A stretch of 44,041 nucleotides of DNA from Betaproteobacteria bacterium (GTDB lineage Bacteria; Pseudomonadota; Gammaproteobacteria; Burkholderiales; SG8-41), in NCBI GenBank assembly GCA_021730905.1, contig JAKFYK010000076.1, forward strand, positions 1-44,041. The letters run 5' to 3'. Positions 40,795 through 44,041 of this stretch are shown piece after piece. Numbering within the stretch: position 1 is the first letter of the stretch; each line of letters starts with the position of its first letter. The notes under the pieces are model-generated. The model saw only the letters and a program-made list of their open reading frames with translations. It was not told the origin of the DNA and did not search any database. The translations under genes were made by a program, and so were the position numbers.

Positions 40795-43700
40795 CGTTGC
40801 CATGCTTTGATCAACATACGTGCCGCCCATTCGACTGCCATTTCACGCTTGTAAGCAGCGGAGCCGCGCACATCGGACATCGGCTGCGCGAGCGTGCGCA
40901 CCGTTTGCGCCGCATCGCGTATCACCTGCTCCGACAGCGGTTTGCCGGTGAGTTGCGCGAGGTCGAGCACGATCGGTTTCCAACTTACGCAGCCGACGAC
41001 CACGCTCGTGCTGACACAGTTGCTCGCATCATCCAGCGTTACTTTTGCCGCGACATTCACCGTCGGGATTTCCAGTTGTCCGCGCAGCATGTATTTGTGA
41101 AAAGCCGAACCGGTGTGCGCGGGCAGTGCATCGGCTTCGACACTGACCACGATTTCATCTTTCGCAAAGCGTTTCTCAAAGGCCACCGTCAGCGGCAATG
41201 TGCGTCGTCCGCCGGTGCCGGCAACCGTAACGCGTGCATTCAACGCGAGTAAAGCAATCGGCAAATCGAAACCGCCGATCAGCGGCCCGATGCTGCCGCC
41301 GACGGTAATCATGCGCCGCAGGCGCGTGTGGCCCACGGCTTCGAGTGCGTCGTGGATCGCGTGCCAGCCTTGTTTTACTTTTGCGTTATCGTAAATACGC
41401 TGCTGGTTGACTGCCGAGCCGATTTTCAACACACCGTTCGCAGCGACGTCCATTTCCAGCAGTTCCGGTACGCGCGCCAGCGACACCAGCCGCTTTGCCT
41501 GCGGATACCCGGTACGTTCGCGGCGCAGCGCATGCGACATGCCGCCCGACACCAGTGCGGTGTCGCCTTCGGCGAACATCCGTACTGCATCTTCCACGGA
41601 TGTGGCGATGATGAACTCCGGGTTGAGCGGGCGCGGCCCCGACGGTTTGCCTGCCGACATCCGCGACCACATGCCGCCTTTCGGTTCAGCAGCAGGGGTA
41701 ATCTTTTCATCAGCGTAAAGTTCGGGATGCAGCGCGCGATGAATTTTTTCCGAGGTGATGGGCAGATTATGTATGCGCACACCGACGGCGTCGGAGATCG
41801 CATTGGCGATGGCAGCAGGAATCGCATCAAGGCCGATTTCGCCCAGTCCCTTTGCACCGAACGGCCCGGAAGGCTCATACGAATCGGCAAACGCGACATG
41901 CATTTTTGGCAGATTCGCCGCACCGGGAATCGGATAATCCTTGAGTTGCGGATCGGTGGGTTGGCCGTTCCACAGGTCAAAATATTCGGTCATTGCCAGG
42001 CCGATGCCCTGCACCATGCCGCCATGCACCTGGCCTTGCGCAGCGGCGGGATGGATCACCGTGCCGCAATCGACCACAGCGGAGATTTCCTTCAGTTCCA
42101 CCATGCCGGTGCCGCGATCGACCTCGACTTCCACGCACTGCGCGGCGAAGTTATACGAGCCGGATTCGTTGCCAAAGCGGCTGTGATCCGGGAAATCCGA
42201 TGGGTTGTCAAAATTGCCTACGCCGATGATCGGCTGCCCGCCGCGCTTGTAGATGTTGGCGCGCACGATCACCGACACCGGCTTGTAGGCGGATTCGGGA
42301 CCCGCTTTAGGGCCAATCTGGCCGTTGATGATGGTGATATCTTCCACCGGCAGCTTGAATTGCTCGGCGGCAGCTGCCATCAACTGCTTGGAGGCTTCAC
42401 CGGCAGCGCGTTTTACTGCGTTGCCTGCGACATAGGTGACGCGGCTCGCCAGCGCACCCAGCGCATACGGATGCACGTCGGTGTCGGGGCGAGTGATGTC
42501 CACGTCCTCGTACGGTAGTCCCAGTTCCTCGGCGGCGATCTGGCGTAGCACAGTGAACGTGCCCTGGCCGATTTCACCTTCACCGCTGAGGATGGTGGCG
42601 CGGCCATCGTCGTTGATGCGCACGATGGCGGAACTCCCATCCCAATCGCCGAAGCTGCGCCGGCCGTTGACGTGCAGGCTGCATCCCATGCCCAGGCCAC
42701 GATCTGGTTTCTTGTTTTTGTGCTTGGCTTTCCATCTGATCAGTTCAGTTGCCTTGTCGATGCACTGCTTCAACTCGCAACTGGTGATTTTGTGATTGTG
42801 CGGCGACACGTCGCCCGGCTCCACGGCATTCATACGCAGCAAATCGGCGATGTCGATGCCGAGTTTTTCAGCGGCAAGGTCCCACGCCTGTTCCACGGCC
42901 CAATCGGCGGAAGGGTTGCCGAAACCGCGAAACGCACCGGTCGGCACCAGGTTGGTATATACCAGCCGTGAATGCGCGCGCGCGTTCGGATATTTGTAAA
43001 GCGCATCATGGCGCACGGTGGCGGCACCGAGGATTGCCTGCGACTTGCCGGTGTAGGCGCCGTTGTCAGCCCACATTTTTATTTCTTTCGCCAGCACTTT
43101 GCCGGCTTTGCTAAAGCCCAGCCGCACCCAGTAGCGCATGGGCATGCGCGGATGGCTGGCAAGAAACTCTTCCTCACGCGTGTGGATCAGCTTCACCGGT
43201 TTGCCGGTTTTACGCGCGAGCAGGGCGCAGATCACCGAGCAATTGTCGTCGCCCGATTTGCCGCCGAAACCGCCGCCGACTTCGGTCTGGATCACGCGCA
43301 TCTGCGATTCCGGTATGCCCAGCGCGACGCAGTAGCGGCCGCGTGCGAGGTACGGTGTTTGCGTGTTGCACCACAACGTGTAACGTCCATCGGAAAATTG
43401 CGCGACGCAGCCGATGGTTTCCAGCGAGGTGTGCCACTGGCGCTGCGATTCCCAGGTGCCTTCGACGATGCAGTCGCTGGCCTTGAACCCGGCATCGACC
43501 TCGCCGCGCTCGAAATTGAATTCATGCGCGATATTGCCTGCGCAGTCGTCGTGCACCAACGGTGCGTTGGGCGCCATCGCCTGATCCATTGACAGCACGG
43601 CAGGCAACACCTCGTATTGCACGACGATTTTGTCCACGGCCGCGCGCGCGATTTCCGATGTGATTGCGGCTACGGCTGCGACTTCATCGCCGACATAACG

Positions 43701-44000
43701 CACGCGCCCGATGGCCAGCGGATACAGATCGGGACGAAACGCCCCCCATTTTTTATGCGCGGTGTCTTCGCCGGTAATCACGGCTTTCACACCGGGCAGG
43801 GCAAGTGCAGCGCTGAGATCGATGAACACAATACGCGCGTTCGGGTGCGGGCTGCGCAGCATCGCACCTTGCAGCATGCCGGGCATCCGGATGTCGGCAA
43901 CGTATTGTGCTGCGCCGGTGACTTTGGGAATCGCATCGGTGCGCTGAACGTCCTTGCCGACGACGAGTAGGCCGGCAGTGCGGGGGTCTGGTGAGTTCAT
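40785..44000 (-). CDS. Fused molybdopterin and FAD subunits of a xanthine dehydrogenase-family hydroxylase
   Basis: A 1071-residue single chain in which a molybdenum-binding large subunit (residues 1 to ~770) is fused to an FAD-binding medium subunit (~785-1071), normally separate proteins. The large part has DAIPKVTGAAQYVADIRMPGMLQGAMLRSPHPNARI, QTEVGGGFGGKSGDD, GAFRGFG and the catalytic Glu E721 in GAKGLGEIGL. The medium part has EFIIATSVEDAVRMFAEGDTALVSGG and RMITVGGSIG for FAD. It resembles the 4-hydroxybenzoyl-CoA reductase/aldehyde oxidoreductase branch. The iron-sulfur small subunit is not in the window and may lie upstream (beyond 44041). Confidence 0.9.
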   Translation of the reverse strand: MNSPDPRTAGLLVVGKDVQRTDAIPKVTGAAQYVADIRMPGMLQGAMLRSPHPNARIVFIDLSAALALPGVKAVITGEDTAHKKWGAFRPDLYPLAIGRVRYVGDEVAAVAAITSEIARAAVDKIVVQYEVLPAVLSMDQAMAPNAPLVHDDCAGNIAHEFNFERGEVDAGFKASDCIVEGTWESQRQWHTSLETIGCVAQFSDGRYTLWCNTQTPYLARGRYCVALGIPESQMRVIQTEVGGGFGGKSGDDNCSVICALLARKTGKPVKLIHTREEEFLASHPRMPMRYWVRLGFSKAGKVLAKEIKMWADNGAYTGKSQAILGAATVRHDALYKYPNARAHSRLVYTNLVPTGAFRGFGNPSADWAVEQAWDLAAEKLGIDIADLLRMNAVEPGDVSPHNHKITSCELKQCIDKATELIRWKAKHKNKKPDRGLGMGCSLHVNGRRSFGDWDGSSAIVRINDDGRATILSGEGEIGQGTFTVLRQIAAEELGLPYEDVDITRPDTDVHPYALGALASRVTYVAGNAVKRAAGEASKQLMAAAAEQFKLPVEDITIINGQIGPKAGPESAYKPVSVIVRANIYKRGGQPIIGVGNFDNPSDFPDHSRFGNESGSYNFAAQCVEVEVDRGTGMVELKEISAVVDCGTVIHPAAAQGQVHGGMVQGIGLAMTEYFDLWNGQPTDPQLKDYPIPGAANLPKMHVAFADSYEPSGPFGAKGLGEIGLDAIPAAIANAISDAVGVRIHNLPITSEKIHRALHPELYADEKITPAAEPKGGMWSRMSAGKPSGPRPLNPEFIIATSVEDAVRMFAEGDTALVSGGMSHALRRERTGYPQAKRLVSLARVPELLEMDVAANGVLKIGSAVNQQRIYDNAKVKQGWHAIHDALEAVGHTRLRRMITVGGSIGPLIGGFDLPIALLALNARVTVAGTGGRRTLPLTVAFEKRFAKDEIVVSVEADALPAHTGSAFHKYMLRGQLEIPTVNVAAKVTLDDASNCVSTSVVVGCVSWKPIVLDLAQLTGKPLSEQVIRDAAQTVRTLAQPMSDVRGSAAYKREMAVEWAARMLIKAWQRVK

Positions 44001-44018
44001 GTGCTTTTCAAATTGACT

Positions 44019-44039
44019 CCTTCCCCTTCAGGGGGAAGG
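44019..44039. repeat. Palindromic repeat at window edge
   Basis: CCTTCCCC (44019-44026) and GGGGAAGG (44032-44039) form an 8-bp stem with a 5-nt loop, 18 nt upstream of the hydroxylase start. The CCTTCCCC...GGGGAAGG palindrome is a frequent intergenic repeat in betaproteobacteria. The element may continue past the end of the window. Confidence 0.6.
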
Positions 44040-44041
44040 TT

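Noticed and set aside
1..44041. Selenocysteine machinery genes, tRNA, rRNA, CRISPR arrays or transposases in the window
   Set aside because: No reading frame resembles SelA, SelB or SelD. No cloverleaf-like tRNA-Sec or other tRNA, no regularly spaced repeats and no transposase motifs were seen. They may be elsewhere in the genome.

Overview
This is a high-GC window with compact operons. Its many Bug/TctC periplasmic solute receptors (eight intact and one broken) and its two classes of interspersed palindromic repeats point to a betaproteobacterium, most likely of the order Burkholderiales. No rRNA, tRNA, CRISPR array, integrase or IS transposase was seen. The origin is inferred from gene content, not from a marker gene.

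Layout. 15-4818 (+): an ABC export operon of the Gld type (ATPase, ABC-2 permease, GldG-like auxiliary protein, DUF4340 protein), ending at a strong hairpin. 4857-6101 (-): a class C beta-lactamase-fold lipoprotein. 6315-7922 (+): a small protein, a Bug receptor, a palindromic repeat and a short SPFH-like protein. 7974-10972 (-): small membrane proteins, a TonB-like protein, a PIN toxin-antitoxin pair and an MFS transporter. 11206-15174 (+): MFS transporter, D-2-hydroxyacid dehydrogenase, Bug receptor and rhodanese. 15199-23399 is mosaic: an Asp/Glu-racemase-type enzyme coupled to a Bug homologue with no signal peptide, two more Bug receptors, a TauD-type dioxygenase, a HbpS/GlcG protein, an ecotin with no cysteines, a DUF433/DUF5615 pair and a PD-(D/E)xK nuclease-like protein. 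23627-25341 (-): an MFS transporter followed by a decayed Bug gene.

The core of the window is a collinear run of eleven + strand genes from 25485 to 36867. They encode a CoA ligase, acyl-CoA dehydrogenase, SDR, UbiD-type decarboxylase, an unrecognised protein, a UGSC-family protein, a Bug receptor, a TauD-type dioxygenase, a TlpA/thioredoxin-like protein, a peroxiredoxin and a SnoaL-like anchored protein. Three of them (UGSC, TlpA-like, peroxiredoxin) are interrupted by an in-frame TGA exactly at the catalytic cysteine position, and each TGA is followed by a SECIS-like hairpin. I read these as three selenoproteins in one operon. The TlpA-like protein and the peroxiredoxin both carry export signals, and the mature peroxiredoxin has no cysteine at all. 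This suggests a periplasmic selenium-based peroxide/thiol relay linked to an organic-acid catabolic operon. 36899-44000 (-) is a second catabolic operon: a fused molybdopterin/FAD hydroxylase, a Bug receptor, a TPP-dependent enzyme and another Bug receptor.

A second unexplained feature is a roughly 35-40 bp AT-rich repeat (core ATAAGTATTTGTTTTTA) in nine places. Seven copies sit at gene ends or in the gaps between genes. One lies in frame in the interdomain linker of the CoA ligase, and one encodes the start of the export signal of the selenium-containing TlpA-like protein.
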